A DNA stretch of 64,000 nucleotides. It comes from Heyndrickxia acidiproducens DSM 23148 (GTDB lineage Bacteria > Bacillota > Bacilli > Bacillales > Bacillaceae_C). The translations under genes and the position numbers were made by a program. This document shows, one piece after another, positions 44,405 to 54,413 of this stretch. Numbering within the stretch: position 1 is the stretch's first letter; each line of letters opens with the position of its first letter. Location of the stretch: the NCBI RefSeq assembly GCF_000374345.1, contig NZ_KB893981.1, positions 1 to 64,000 on the forward strand, read 5' to 3'. The notes beneath the pieces were generated by a model that did no database searches, was not told the origin of the DNA, and was given only the letters and a program-made list of their open reading frames with translations.

Positions 44405-46537
44405 ATGAAATTACACGAGCATATTAGTAAGTTGCGGATGATCTTAAGCTATAAAGTTTTTACGGCAATACTCTTTATGGCTTTGGCCCTTATATTGTTC
44501 GGGATTTTTTATCAAAATATCCGGCCGCAAACCTACAATATTGAATTATTTTCTATTGCGAATAACACAATTCGTTCCCCGAAGACAATCGTGGATGAAC
44601 AAAAAACAAATGAAGAAAAGCAAAAAGCGGCCCAGGAAGTTGCAAGAGTTTACACTTACCAAAGCGACCTGGTCCAAAACCGCATATCACTGATGAACTC
44701 CATACTTGACTTTGTTGAAGAGGTTAAAACGGACTTTTCAAACAAAAAGGAAACAAATGGGAAGGACAGCAAAGAACTTCAGGCAGATAAACTGGATAAA
44801 TTAAAGGATATCCTGACAAAAAATGTTTCTGAAAATGTCACGAATTCGATATCTGACCAAAGTTTTCTCACACTTTTGGCCGCAACGCCGGAACAATTGG
44901 ATCAGGTGAGAAGCCTGGTTGTAAACGATACGGAAGCCACGCTTAATCATAGAATCAAGGAAAGCCAGGTTGATGAAGCAAAGGCAGATATTGCGGCTGA
45001 AATCAATCAAACAGATTTAAATAAAAACTTAAAAAGCGCAGCGTCGGAACTTGGACAATACGCGATAACCGCTAACTATGTGTATGATGCAAAATTAACT
45101 GAAGAACGAAAACAACAAGCCATGGATAATGTTGAGCCTGCTAAAATCCTGCAAGGCCAGGTGATCGTTCAGGAAGGGCATCTGATCGACCGGGAGACAT
45201 ACCGGCAGCTGGAACTATTGGGGCTCTTGAAAAATGATGGTTCGGTGAAGCCGTATATCGGACTGGCCATTTTTGTGCTGCTGATCATCGGGCTGCTCTA
45301 TTTCCATCTCAAGCTTATGCAAGTGCCGGAAGAGACAAAGCAGAACAGGCTTGTGATGGTCAGCCTTGTTTTTATCATCTCACTGGCACTCATGAAACTT
45401 TCGGGCGCCATGAACCATTTGGAAGTTCCCGGCATTGAATATGTATTTCCGGCAGCCATGGGTCCGATGCTGATCCAGGTTCTTTTAAAAGACCGGACTT
45501 CCTATTTAATGGCCGTCATTCTCGCGGCTTGTGCCAGTATCGAGTTTCATGATGAAATAGCCGATATGATTAATGTGGAGATGGTCGTTTACACTTTATT
45601 AAGCGGAGTGTCGGGGATTCTGTTCTTATCCAAGCGGTATCAGCGGGCCAGCATATTAAAAACAGGCGCATTTATATCCGCCATGAATATGTTAACCATT
45701 TGTTTTATTACATTTTTAAATATCGGGGAATTTACGCAGTGGGAGTTTTTGTATTATTTATTGTTTGCTTTTTTGTCCGGTACCTTATCAGCGGTGTTTA
45801 CAATGGGGCTCCAGCCGTTTTTTGAAGCGGCTTTCGGGATTCTGTCCCCGATCCGGCTGCTCGAATTGTCCAATCCGAACCACCCGCTTTTGAAAAAAAT
45901 ATTGACAGAAGCTCCGGGTACCTATCACCATAGTTTAATGGTTGCCAATTTAGCAGAGGCAGCGTGTGAAGCGATCGGAGCGAACGGGCTGCTTGCCAGG
46001 GTGGGCAGTTATTATCATGATATCGGGAAAACAAAGCGCCCGCAATTCTTTATTGAAAACCAAATGAATATTGGCAATCCCCATGACCGCCTGGAACCGG
46101 AAGTAAGCCGTGATATTATCCTTGAACATACAACAGACGGAGCGGAAACATTGAAAAAATACAAGCTGCCGAAAGAATTCTCGGATATTGCCGAACAGCA
46201 TCACGGTACGACATGCCTGAAATACTTTTACAGTAAAGCGAAGGAAAAGGACCCGGATGTAAAAGAGGACGATTACCGCTACCCGGGTCCGAAACCGCAG
46301 ATGAAGGAAACGGCTGTTATTAATATCGCTGACAGTGTGGAGGCGGCTGTCCGCTCCATGAATCATCCGACGCCGGAACAAATAAAAAATCTTGTCCACA
46401 GCATCATCCAAAGCAGGCTGATGGACGGCCAATTTAACGAATGCGACATGACCCTGAAAGAACTGGAAATCATAAAAACAACCCTGTGCGAAACCTTAAA
46501 CGGCATCTTCCACTCAAGAATACAATATCCAAAATAG
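44405..46537 (+). CDS. pgpH: Cyclic-di-AMP phosphodiesterase PgpH (7TM-HD)
   Basis: A 710-residue membrane enzyme. One N-terminal membrane helix, an extracellular 7TMR-HDED domain (about 50-265), seven membrane segments (about 275-470) and a cytoplasmic HD domain (about 485-700) with the HDIG-type core YHDIGKTKRPQFF and YHHSLMVANL. It cleaves c-di-AMP to pApA and so lowers the second messenger that controls potassium and cell-wall homeostasis. ATG 44405 follows AAGGGGGTGG; the longer frame from 44342 starts next to the repeat and is less likely. Extragenic repeats flank the gene on both sides in opposite orientation. Confidence 0.93.
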   Translation: MKLHEHISKLRMILSYKVFTAILFMALALILFGIFYQNIRPQTYNIELFSIANNTIRSPKTIVDEQKTNEEKQKAAQEVARVYTYQSDLVQNRISLMNSILDFVEEVKTDFSNKKETNGKDSKELQADKLDKLKDILTKNVSENVTNSISDQSFLTLLAATPEQLDQVRSLVVNDTEATLNHRIKESQVDEAKADIAAEINQTDLNKNLKSAASELGQYAITANYVYDAKLTEERKQQAMDNVEPAKILQGQVIVQEGHLIDRETYRQLELLGLLKNDGSVKPYIGLAIFVLLIIGLLYFHLKLMQVPEETKQNRLVMVSLVFIISLALMKLSGAMNHLEVPGIEYVFPAAMGPMLIQVLLKDRTSYLMAVILAACASIEFHDEIADMINVEMVVYTLLSGVSGILFLSKRYQRASILKTGAFISAMNMLTICFITFLNIGEFTQWEFLYYLLFAFLSGTLSAVFTMGLQPFFEAAFGILSPIRLLELSNPNHPLLKKILTEAPGTYHHSLMVANLAEAACEAIGANGLLARVGSYYHDIGKTKRPQFFIENQMNIGNPHDRLEPEVSRDIILEHTTDGAETLKKYKLPKEFSDIAEQHHGTTCLKYFYSKAKEKDPDVKEDDYRYPGPKPQMKETAVINIADSVEAAVRSMNHPTPEQIKNLVHSIIQSRLMDGQFNECDMTLKELEIIKTTLCETLNGIFHSRIQYPK

Positions 46538-46662
46538 AAAAGCGGAGGGCGCTCGCCCATCGGCGACAGGCAACTGGGCCGGCCCCAATGAAGTCCGTTC
46601 TTTGACTTCAATGGGGCAGGAACAGTTGACCCCGAGCCGATAGCGCCCGCAGCTGGACACCG
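46538..46662 (+). repeat. 125-bp extragenic hairpin repeat, unit 1
   Basis: Starts AAAAGCGGAGGGCGCT right at the pgpH stop and ends CAGCTGGACACCG. Nested stems GGGCGCT/AGCGCCC, ATCGGC/GCCGAT, CAACTG/CAGTTG and CCCCAATGAAGTC/GACTTCAATGGGG (one mismatch) fold the whole unit into one long hairpin. No coding capacity. Confidence 0.9.
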
Positions 46663-46787
46663 AAAAGCGGAGGGCGCTCGCCCATCGGCGACAGGCAACT
46701 GGGCCGGCCCCAATGAAGTCCGTTCTTTGACTTCAATGGGGCAGGAACAGTTGACCCCGAGCCGATAGCGCCCGCAGCTGGACACCG
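46663..46787 (+). repeat. 125-bp extragenic hairpin repeat, unit 2
   Basis: Identical by eye to unit 1 over its whole length, directly abutting it. Identity suggests a very recent duplication or slippage. Confidence 0.9.
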
Positions 46788-46936
46788 AAAAGCGGAGGCG
46801 ACTGTACATCGGCGTACGGATTTGATGGACCGCGACTGAGATAAAGGAAACACGGCGAGGGACGAGCCGATGTTGACTTATCGGAGGGAGGGGGCAAGGA
46901 AATCCGCCAGCCGATAGGAGCCGCAGCTGGACAAAG
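46788..46936 (+). repeat. Divergent third repeat unit (149 bp)
   Basis: Shares the head AAAAGCGGAGGCG and the tail GCCGCAGCTGGACA with units 1 and 2, and the ATCGGC/GCCGAT stem, but the centre is different sequence. Another head (AAAAGCGGAGGCGCC) starts at 46937 and is cut off. It is a second subfamily of the same element. Confidence 0.75.
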
Positions 46937-46988
46937 AAAAGCGGAGGCGCCCTGCCCAGAAAAAAACTAAGAAAAGGATGGCAAACAT

Positions 46989-47462
46989 ATGGCATTATCA
47001 ATCGACTTAATTGATGAAACAAACGAATTAAAAGAGGAAGACTTGCGGTTGATCGAAGACTTATTAAACTACGCGGCAGAAGCAGAAGCGGTGGAGGATG
47101 GCACTGAAGTTTCAGTGACCTTTGTCACCAACAGCCGCATACAGGAAATAAACCGTGAATACCGCGATAAAGACCAGCCGACAGATGTAATTTCCTTTGC
47201 ATTGGAAGAAATGGGAGAGGGAGAAATTGAAATTACCGGAGACAATATGCCGCGCGTACTTGGCGATATCATCATCTCTGTGCAGCGCGCCCATGAGCAG
47301 GCGGAAGACTACGGCCATTCCTTCCTGCGGGAACTGGGCTTTTTATCCGTACATGGATTTCTTCATCTGCTGGGGTACGACCATATGACAAAAGAAGATG
47401 AAACAAAAATGTTCGGGCGCCAGAAAGAAATTTTAGACGGCTATGGGCTTAAACGATCGTAA
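46989..47462 (+). CDS. ybeY: Endoribonuclease YbeY
   Basis: A 157-residue UPF0054 metalloprotein of exact family length. The zinc motif [11 protein letters not shown] lies near residue 120, and DVISFALEE and the Arg-containing LGDIIIS segment are conserved. YbeY acts in 16S rRNA 3'-end maturation and ribosome quality control. AAAAGGATGG precedes the ATG; the gene follows the repeat cluster by 30 bp and overlaps dgkA by 20 nt. Confidence 0.95.
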   Translation: MALSIDLIDETNELKEEDLRLIEDLLNYAAEAEAVEDGTEVSVTFVTNSRIQEINREYRDKDQPTDVISFALEEMGEGEIEITGDNMPRVLGDIIISVQRAHEQAEDYGHSFLRELGFLSVHGFLHLLGYDHMTKEDETKMFGRQKEILDGYGLKRS

Positions 47463-47835
47463 AATCCCAAAATACCGGACCCCGTTTCCGCCTGCATGGG
47501 CAGGATTGCGGAATACGGTGAAAAGCGAACGGAATTTCCGGTTTCACCTCTTTGCTGCCGGCTGCGCGCTTGGGCTTGGGTTTGCCTTATCCCTTTCCAA
47601 ATATGAATGGATCGCCGTTTTATTTTCCATTTTTATAGTGCTTGCATTAGAACTGGTGAATACGGCCATCGAAAGGGCGGTTGATTTGGCGGAAGACAAA
47701 TTCCACCCCCTTGCCATGCAGGCCAAAGATGCAGCCGCTGCCGCAGTATTGATGGCAGCTGTACTTGCGGTAGTGGTCGGCTGTATCGTCTTTCTTCCAA
47801 AACTGCTTCACCTGATTGAAGGAGCCGCATTTTAA
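47443..47835 (+). CDS. dgkA: Undecaprenol/diacylglycerol kinase DgkA
   Basis: A 130-residue small membrane kinase with three membrane helices. The catalytic Glu is in [15 protein letters not shown], and [16 protein letters not shown] follows. In Gram-positives the enzyme phosphorylates undecaprenol, recycling the wall-lipid carrier. It starts inside ybeY. In B. subtilis cdd follows; here a terminator and then era follow. Confidence 0.93.
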   Translation: MGLNDRKIPKYRTPFPPAWAGLRNTVKSERNFRFHLFAAGCALGLGFALSLSKYEWIAVLFSIFIVLALELVNTAIERAVDLAEDKFHPLAMQAKDAAAAAVLMAAVLAVVVGCIVFLPKLLHLIEGAAF

Positions 47836-47852
47836 CGCAGCTTCTTTTTTTT
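47818..47852 (+). terminator. Terminator after dgkA
   Basis: GAAGGAGC-CGC and CG-CAGCTTC pair around the dgkA stop codon, followed by eight Ts. The next 220 bp hold no gene; the era promoter is probably near 48000. Confidence 0.7.
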
Positions 47853-48076
47853 ATGGGAGGAAGTGCCGGGAGGGCTGTAGGATGGCCCCTATTTGAAACG
47901 GGCAATCCTTTAAGATAAAATAGAACTGTAACCGCCACATATCGACAATTTTTGAGGGAAACTTTAAAATTTTCAAAAATGATTAAAAATAGATTTTAAC
48001 TTTAGGGAGCATTTGTAGTAAAATAAAATCAGAGGGGAATACAAATGGAAATCAATCAGTTCAGCGGAGGACTTGC

Positions 48077-48997
48077 ATGAATCATTTATCAAAACCATCA
48101 TCATATAAATCAGGATTTATTTCTATTATCGGCCGCCCGAATGTTGGCAAATCAACTTTTTTAAACCATGTGGTCGGCCAAAAGATTGCGATCATGAGCG
48201 ACAAGCCGCAAACAACAAGAAACAAGGTCCAGGGTGTTTACACAGCTGACGAGGCGCAAATGATTTTCATTGACACGCCCGGGATCCACAAGCCAAAGCA
48301 TAAACTCGGAGACTTCATGATGAAAGTAGCGGAAAATACGCTCAAAGAAGTGGATCTGATTTTATTTATGATCAATGCGGAAGAAGGGTTCGGCCGCGGC
48401 GATGAATTTATCATCGAAAAGCTGAAACAGGTTAATACCCCTGTTTTTCTGGTCATTAATAAAATCGATAGGGTCCACCCCGACGATTTGCTTGGCATTA
48501 TCGGGCAGTACAAAGACTTGTATCCGTTTCAGGAGATCGTGCCCATTTCAGCACTTCAGGGCAATAATATCGACAGGCTTCTGCAAACCATCCGCACATA
48601 CCTGCCGGAGGGGCCGCAATATTATCCCGCCGACCAGGTAACAGACCATCCGGAGCGTTTCATTATTTCAGAATTAATTCGTGAAAAAGCACTGCAGCTG
48701 ACAAGAGAAGAAGTCCCCCATTCAATAGCGGTTGTAATCGACCAGATTGAACGGGAAAAGAACCGGAATATCATCCGGGTGATGGCAACGGTTGTGGTGG
48801 AAAGGCCGTCACAAAAAGGGATTATTATTGGCAAACAGGGGAGCATGCTGAAAGAAATAGGCAAGCGGGCAAGAATCGATATTGAAAATTTGCTGGGTTC
48901 TAAAGTGTTTTTGGAACTTTGGGTGAAAGTTGAGAAAGATTGGCGCAATAAAATCAGCCAGCTTCGCGATTTCGGCTTTAGGGAAGATGAATATTAA
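48077..48997 (+). CDS. era: GTPase Era
   Basis: A 306-residue GTPase with G1 GRPNVGKS near residue 16, DTPGIHKP and NKIDRVHP, followed by a C-terminal KH domain with [17 protein letters not shown]. It binds the 3' end of 16S rRNA in 30S assembly. AGCGGAGGAC precedes the ATG. Confidence 0.97.
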   Translation: MNHLSKPSSYKSGFISIIGRPNVGKSTFLNHVVGQKIAIMSDKPQTTRNKVQGVYTADEAQMIFIDTPGIHKPKHKLGDFMMKVAENTLKEVDLILFMINAEEGFGRGDEFIIEKLKQVNTPVFLVINKIDRVHPDDLLGIIGQYKDLYPFQEIVPISALQGNNIDRLLQTIRTYLPEGPQYYPADQVTDHPERFIISELIREKALQLTREEVPHSIAVVIDQIEREKNRNIIRVMATVVVERPSQKGIIIGKQGSMLKEIGKRARIDIENLLGSKVFLELWVKVEKDWRNKISQLRDFGFREDEY

Positions 48998-49133
48998 AGG
49001 CAGATAAAAGCAAAATTCTTGCAGGCATTTTTAGCAAATTTTACGTCACATTTTTTCATTTGTCCTGGTGAAGCTATCGTTAAAGACGTTAAAAAAGATT
49101 TCATGACTGAACAACATGAAAGGCGTGGTTTAT

Positions 49134-49277
49134 ATGTTAGAATTTACCTGGAAGGTCTTTGCTGGTACGGGCAATATTAATACGTATTTGCTTTTTAAAG
49201 AATTGGAAAGAGAACATCAAAATGAACAGCTGGAAACAGAAGAAGACCAGACCGGGGTTGATTTTCCAATTACTTGA
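49134..49277 (+). CDS. yqzL: YqzL, small conserved protein
   Basis: A 47-residue protein (start [20 protein letters not shown], acidic tail ending GVDFPIT) in the era-recO gap, matching the YqzL family of Bacillaceae in position and size. Function unknown. A weak GAAAGGCG lies about 9 nt before the ATG. It is in a different frame from the recO upstream extension, which is rejected. Confidence 0.85.
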   Translation: MLEFTWKVFAGTGNINTYLLFKELEREHQNEQLETEEDQTGVDFPIT

Positions 49278-49326
49278 ATTCACTTGGGTGAAGCGGCGCT
49301 TGTTTTTAGCTCAAGAGGTGAGGAGA

Positions 49327-50100
49327 TTGTTGGAAAAGTGTGAAGGAATCGTCATTAAAAATACGGATTACGGCGAAACCAACAAAATTATGCATGTTTA
49401 CACAAGGGAGTTTGGGAAACTCGGCATGATGGCGAGAGGCGCCAAAAAACCAAACAGCCGCTTAGCCGCAGTTTCCCAAGTCTTTACATATGGGCAGTTT
49501 CTTTTTCATCCGTCGCGGGGACTGGGCACGCTCCAGCAGGGCGGGATCCTTTCCTCTATGCGTTATCTTCGCGAAGATATTTTTAAAACGGCTTACGGTG
49601 CTTTTATCATTGAACTCTTGGATAAAGCAGTGGAAGAAAAAAAGCCAAATCCTTATTTGTTTGAATTGCTGCTGCGGTCGCTTGAATATATGAATGAAGA
49701 CTATGACATGGAAATTATTACCGATATATTCGAAATGAAGATGCTGAATGTGCTGGGATTATATCCGGTGATGAACGAATGTGCAGTATGCGGAAACCAG
49801 GAAGGCATTTTCGCCTTTTCGATTCGGGAAAATGGGCTGATATGCCACCGCTGCTTTGATAAAGATCCGTACCGTCTTCCGCTTACACAGCCAGCGATCC
49901 GGTTGCTCCGGCTTTTTTATTATCTGGATATCGGCCGGCTGGGGAAAATATCTGTTAAGGAATCAACAAAAAAAGAATTAAGAACAGCCATTTCGATGTA
50001 CTATGAAGAATACTCCGGCCTGTATCTGAAGTCAAAACGGTTCCTCAGCCAGTTGGAAGGGCTGAAAAAAGGGTTGGATCACCATGATCATCAGGATTAA
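49327..50100 (+). CDS. recO: DNA repair protein RecO
   Basis: A 257-residue RecO. The N-terminal OB fold (about 1-80) starts [20 protein letters not shown]; a four-cysteine zinc finger (CAVCGNQEG ... [11 protein letters not shown]) lies near residues 147-185. It helps RecA load onto SSB-coated single strands. TTG 49327, with AGGTGAGG just upstream, gives the family-conserved start; a frame from 49159 covers yqzL in another phase. Confidence 0.94.
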   Translation: MLEKCEGIVIKNTDYGETNKIMHVYTREFGKLGMMARGAKKPNSRLAAVSQVFTYGQFLFHPSRGLGTLQQGGILSSMRYLREDIFKTAYGAFIIELLDKAVEEKKPNPYLFELLLRSLEYMNEDYDMEIITDIFEMKMLNVLGLYPVMNECAVCGNQEGIFAFSIRENGLICHRCFDKDPYRLPLTQPAIRLLRLFYYLDIGRLGKISVKESTKKELRTAISMYYEEYSGLYLKSKRFLSQLEGLKKGLDHHDHQD

Positions 50101-50242
50101 ACCACTTTTCCAGTATATTCTTCCTGCAGCCATTTTATAAACGGATACTGTAATTTTTAAAACAGTTTGCCATCTTTTTCGGCTGCAGACAGAAAATATA
50201 CAAGTGTGTTATACTGTTTGACATGGTTGGTTGAATAAGGCG

Positions 50243-50875
50243 GTGAGTACGATAGAATTAACAAAAAGGCAAGAACAAATTTTGGAAATTGTAAAAAACA
50301 ACGGCCCGATTACAGGTGAGCATATCGCTGACAGGCTGAGCTTAACAAGGGCAACGCTGCGGCCCGACCTCGCGATTCTGACAATGGCGGGTTATTTGGA
50401 TGCGCGCCCGCGGGTAGGGTATTTTTATACGGGTAAAACCAGTACACAGCTGCTTACGGAAAACTTGAAAAAAATTCTCGCCAAAGATTACCAGTCTTTG
50501 CCGGTTGTAGTGAATGAAAACATTTCTGTGTACGATGCGATTGTTACTGTCTTTCTTGAAGATGTCGGGACACTTTATGTCGTCGATGACGATTCACATC
50601 TGGCCGGTGTTTTGTCGCGGAAAGATTTACTGCGTGCAAGCATTGGAAATAAGGATTTAACATCGCTCCCGGTGCATATCATTATGACGAGGATGCCGAA
50701 TATCACCTATTGCAAAAAAGATGACTTACTTATAGAGGTAGCCAGAAAACTGATTGAAAAACAAATCGACTCGATTCCGGTTGTAAAAGAAACGGCTGGC
50801 GGGATGGAAGTAATCGGGCGCATTACAAAGACAAATATTACAAAAGCATTTGTAGAACTGGCAGATGATAAATAA
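50243..50875 (+). CDS. ccpN: CcpN, repressor of gluconeogenic genes
   Basis: A 210-residue regulator: an N-terminal helix-turn-helix (about 1-60, [20 protein letters not shown]) and two CBS domains (about 75-205) that sense adenine nucleotides. It represses gapB and pckA under glycolytic conditions in B. subtilis and lies beside yqfL there too. The start is uncertain: GTG 50243 gives the conserved STIELTKRQ beginning but has a poorly spaced AAGG; TTG 50231 is the alternative. glyQ-glyS, which precede this gene in B. subtilis, are absent. Confidence 0.92.
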   Translation: MSTIELTKRQEQILEIVKNNGPITGEHIADRLSLTRATLRPDLAILTMAGYLDARPRVGYFYTGKTSTQLLTENLKKILAKDYQSLPVVVNENISVYDAIVTVFLEDVGTLYVVDDDSHLAGVLSRKDLLRASIGNKDLTSLPVHIIMTRMPNITYCKKDDLLIEVARKLIEKQIDSIPVVKETAGGMEVIGRITKTNITKAFVELADDK

Positions 50876-50892
50876 AAAGGAAGTGTATTCAT

Positions 50893-51693
50893 TTGGCGAA
50901 ACCAACAATCTACATTGTTTCCGATTCAGTCGGCGAGACGGCAGAACTTGTGACAAAAGCGGCGATCAGCCAGTTTGAAGATAATGATGCGGATATCAAA
51001 CGGTTTCCTTATGTGGAAGATCCTGTACATATTGATGAAGTGATAACTCTTGCTGCCCTGAATTACGGTATGATTGTGTATACGCTGGTAAAACCGGAAA
51101 TGAGGAATTACATGAATAAGGAAGCGGAAAAGCACGGCATTGCCTGTGTTGATTTAATGGGGCCGCTAATGGATCAACTGCTTCATTTTTACGAATGCAA
51201 ACCGCTTTATGAACCGGGGCTGGTCAGAAAATTGGATGAATCCTATTTTAAAAAGGTGGAAGCCATTGAATTTGCGGTAAAATATGATGACGGCCGGGAT
51301 CCGCGCGGCATCACGAGGGCCGATATTGTGCTGATCGGGGTGTCGCGGACATCAAAAACTCCCTTGTCACAATATTTGGCCCATCACCGTTACAAAGTGG
51401 CCAATGTTCCGATTGTACCTGAAGTTGATCCTCCGGAAGAACTTTTTGAGGTTCCTGCCAGCAAATGCTTTGGATTAAAGATAGATCCGGATATATTAAA
51501 TCATATTCGCAAAGAACGTTTAATTACGCTTGGACTGAATGATCAAGCAAGCTATGCAACACTGAAACGGATCAGGTATGAACTCGAGTATTTCAACAAT
51601 ATTGCCGGCCGGCTTGGTTGTAAAGTTATTGATGTCTCCAATAAAGCCGTAGAAGAAACCGCCAATATTATCATGGACGAAATGAATAAGTAA
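50893..51693 (+). CDS. yqfL: YqfL, pyruvate phosphate dikinase regulator family
   Basis: A 266-residue DUF299 bifunctional kinase/pyrophosphorylase. The P-loop [15 protein letters not shown] lies near residue 153. Plant and bacterial relatives phosphorylate and dephosphorylate pyruvate phosphate dikinase or PEP synthase. In B. subtilis YqfL modulates CcpN activity, which fits the 17-nt spacing behind ccpN. TTG start after AAAAGGAAGTG. Confidence 0.92.
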   Translation: MAKPTIYIVSDSVGETAELVTKAAISQFEDNDADIKRFPYVEDPVHIDEVITLAALNYGMIVYTLVKPEMRNYMNKEAEKHGIACVDLMGPLMDQLLHFYECKPLYEPGLVRKLDESYFKKVEAIEFAVKYDDGRDPRGITRADIVLIGVSRTSKTPLSQYLAHHRYKVANVPIVPEVDPPEELFEVPASKCFGLKIDPDILNHIRKERLITLGLNDQASYATLKRIRYELEYFNNIAGRLGCKVIDVSNKAVEETANIIMDEMNK

Positions 51694-52048
51694 GCGGAAC
51701 CCTGCTTTAGATGGCAAAGCAGGTGAAATCCTAATAAAAACGAGCTGATCTGCCGGGGTTGCCTGCAGCATGGAGAAAAACCGGCACTCTCCCGTTTTTT
51801 TTTATGAGATCAGGAATATTTTTTGCAAATTCAAGTATTTATTTATAGTCAAAACGCCGCAAGTATACTATAATAAAAAATTGTGATAAAAATGTATTTA
51901 AATTAGGTTTAGAGATGGCCGTAAAGGAATAAACTATTTATTAGGAAATGTCAAGTCCGTTTTTGTAAAAAATTCGACAAAGCTAAAAAAAATCATGGAA
52001 GAATTGCAAAAAAAGCAGGATTCTGTGGAGTGATGTAGAATATTTAGC
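51694..52048 (+). promoter_or_regulatory. Gap with probable yqxD-dnaG-sigA promoter
   Basis: A GCCGG/CCGGC stem (about 51752-51792) and a run of Ts to about 51803 may end the ccpN-yqfL transcript. A TATAAT near 51868-51873 with a weak TAGTCA 17 bp upstream is a possible promoter. An open frame without start ends at 52033 (KNSTKLKKIMEEL-type tail) and may be a scar; no gene is called. Confidence 0.4.
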
Positions 52049-52507
52049 ATGAAAGACATTACCGTATTTGTTGATGCAGATGCCTGCCCGGTAAAAGAAG
52101 AGGCCGCAAAAGTTGCAAAACAGTTTGGGGCTGCCAGTATTTTTGTGGCATCCTATACGAACCGGATGGCGGATCCGGTGGAAGGGCGCTGGATTTATGT
52201 TGATCCGCACAAGGAGTCGGCTGACCTGTACATCATGAATCATGTCGAAAAGAATGATATCGTGGTGACGCAGGATATCGGGCTGGCCAGTCTGGTTCTG
52301 CCCAAAAAAGCTTATGCGGTTTCTCCAAGAGGCAGTAAATATAATGAAACCTCAATCAATACGGCATTGGATTTTCGATATTTGGCTGCAAAAGAAAGGC
52401 GCCGTGGCAATTATGGAAAAGGGCCGAAACGGTTTACCGCAGAGGACCGTGAACGTTTCAAGCTGTCATTGGCGGAAATCTTGTCCAACATAGAAATCAA
52501 TAATTAG
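52049..52507 (+). CDS. yqxD: YqxD, YaiI/UPF0178 family protein
   Basis: A 152-residue PIN-like-fold protein with acidic motifs VDADACPVK near residue 10 and VVTQDIGLASL near 75, suggesting a nuclease-type metal site, though no activity is established. It precedes dnaG and sigA in Bacillus. The ribosome binding site is poor (GTGGAG lies too far upstream), so translation may be weak. Confidence 0.9.
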   Translation: MKDITVFVDADACPVKEEAAKVAKQFGAASIFVASYTNRMADPVEGRWIYVDPHKESADLYIMNHVEKNDIVVTQDIGLASLVLPKKAYAVSPRGSKYNETSINTALDFRYLAAKERRRGNYGKGPKRFTAEDRERFKLSLAEILSNIEINN

Positions 52508-52520
52508 AAGGGATGTTTTC

Positions 52521-54335
52521 GTGGCAGAAATTATTCCTAATGAGAAGATCAATGAAATACGCCAATCGTCAGATATTGTCGAAATCATTAGCGAGTATGT
52601 GCAGCTAAAAAAACAGGGACGTAATTATTTCGGGTTATGTCCTTTCCATGGTGAAAATACCCCTTCCTTTTCGGTTTCGGCTGAAAAACAAATTTTTCAT
52701 TGTTTCGGCTGTGGAGCGGGCGGCAATGTATTTACGTTCATCATGGATATTGAAGGGATCTCGTTTCAGGAAGCCGTCGTGAAACTTGCGCAAAAGTCAA
52801 ACATAGCGCTCGAGTTGCCGGATCAGGCAGAAACGCCAAAGCAAATGAATCCGGAAACGGCTGAGATGCTGAAGGCACATGAACTTCTTCAAAAATTGTA
52901 CCATCATCTGCTTGTCCACACAAAAGAAGGGCAGCCGGCATTGGAATATCTGCGCGGGCGCGGGTTTACCGATGAAAGTATTGAGAAATTCGGCATTGGC
53001 TATGCGCTGCCTAACTGGGATTTTGCAGTGAAAATGCTTCAGAAGAGGGGATATGCCCTCCCTGTACTTGAAAAAGGCGGGCTTATTATCCAAAATGACC
53101 GGGATCATGCATACTTTGACCGGTTCAGGGATCGGATTATGTTCCCAATTATTGATACCAAAGGGAGAATTATTGCTTTTGCCGGCAGGGCGTTCCGAAA
53201 TGGCGACCAGCCTAAATATATGAACAGCCCCGAAACAACGCTTTTTAACAAAAGTTCGCTGCTTTTTAATTTACACCGGGCCAGAAGCCAGATCCGGAAG
53301 AAACAGCAGGCCGTCCTTTTTGAAGGCTACGCAGATGTTATCTCGGCGGATCGGGCAGGAGTGCAAAACGGCATTGCGACGATGGGCACTTCCATTACGC
53401 CTGAACATGTCCAAATGATCAGAAGGCTGACAGACAGTGTGGTGATTTGCTATGATTCGGATTCCGCCGGGATTTCCGCTGCTTACCGGGCGGGAACGAT
53501 GTTGAGCGAAAACGGTTGTGAAGTACGTGTTGCGCAAATGCCAAAAGGATTAGACCCTGATGACTACATCAACCAAAACGGCGGAGAAAAGTTCCGGGCA
53601 GATGTAATAGGGGCCAGCCTCACTTTTATGTCTTTTAAAATGAATTACTTCCGCATGAATAAAAATCTCCAAAATGAAGGAGAAAAGCTGCAGTATATAG
53701 AAGAAGTAATACAGGAAATTTCCAAACTGGAAAAAGCCGTTGAAAAAGATTTATATCTGCGCCAGCTGTCAGATGAATTCTCCTTGTCTTTGGACGCTTT
53801 AAAAGAACAGGAACGGGAAATAAGCGCGCTTGCCAACAAAAAGGCGGCATACAAACGGCGCAGCAAACAGCCTCCTGAACGTATGGCGGCGCCTTCCGGA
53901 AATGCCGTTCTTCCTGCAAACCTGACCGCAGAAAGGCGACTTTTGGCCTATATGTTAAAGGATGGGGAGATCGCCTATAAAGTAAAGGAACTCCTTCATG
54001 GAAACACTTTTTACGGCGATGAGCACCAGGCGGTTTTTACGTACTTGCTTGGCTATTACGAAGAAGGGAATCCCCCGGATGCCAGCACATTTATTTCTTA
54101 CCTGCCCGATAAGAAGCTGCAAAGAACCGTTGTTGAGATTGAAATGATGACGATCAATGAAGAATTGACAGATGCAGAGCTGGAAGACTATGTGAATTAT
54201 GTGCTAAAACACCAAAAACTGATGCAAATCAGGGAAAAACAAAGGGCACAAAAAGATGCTGAGCGGCAGCACGACCTCCAAAAGGCGCTGCAGCTGGCCG
54301 GCGAAATTATTGCATTGCAAAAGTCCATGACTTAA
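52521..54335 (+). CDS. dnaG: DNA primase
   Basis: A 604-residue primase. The N-terminal zinc finger uses CPFHGENTPSF and HCFGCGAGG. The RNA polymerase core follows with the TOPRIM acidic cluster (FEGYADVISADRAG, CYDSDSAGISAAYRAG). The C-terminal DnaB-interacting domain is about 460-604. GTG start after AAGGGATG. In the macromolecular-synthesis operon with sigA. Confidence 0.97.
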   Translation: MAEIIPNEKINEIRQSSDIVEIISEYVQLKKQGRNYFGLCPFHGENTPSFSVSAEKQIFHCFGCGAGGNVFTFIMDIEGISFQEAVVKLAQKSNIALELPDQAETPKQMNPETAEMLKAHELLQKLYHHLLVHTKEGQPALEYLRGRGFTDESIEKFGIGYALPNWDFAVKMLQKRGYALPVLEKGGLIIQNDRDHAYFDRFRDRIMFPIIDTKGRIIAFAGRAFRNGDQPKYMNSPETTLFNKSSLLFNLHRARSQIRKKQQAVLFEGYADVISADRAGVQNGIATMGTSITPEHVQMIRRLTDSVVICYDSDSAGISAAYRAGTMLSENGCEVRVAQMPKGLDPDDYINQNGGEKFRADVIGASLTFMSFKMNYFRMNKNLQNEGEKLQYIEEVIQEISKLEKAVEKDLYLRQLSDEFSLSLDALKEQEREISALANKKAAYKRRSKQPPERMAAPSGNAVLPANLTAERRLLAYMLKDGEIAYKVKELLHGNTFYGDEHQAVFTYLLGYYEEGNPPDASTFISYLPDKKLQRTVVEIEMMTINEELTDAELEDYVNYVLKHQKLMQIREKQRAQKDAERQHDLQKALQLAGEIIALQKSMT

Positions 54336-54413
54336 TTCGGCTTTTTGCGATCATTAACATAGATGTGCAATGGACCATTGCCCGTGTTGAAATTGTTGGA
54401 AGGAGGGGGACAT

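Noticed and set aside
46363..47022. 219-codon minus-strand frame across the repeat cluster
   Set aside because: It consists mostly of two translated copies of the 125-bp repeat and the antisense of pgpH and ybeY ends.
50101..50242. Possible T-box or glyQS leader upstream of ccpN
   Set aside because: No T-box motif, specifier stem or terminator seen in the gap.
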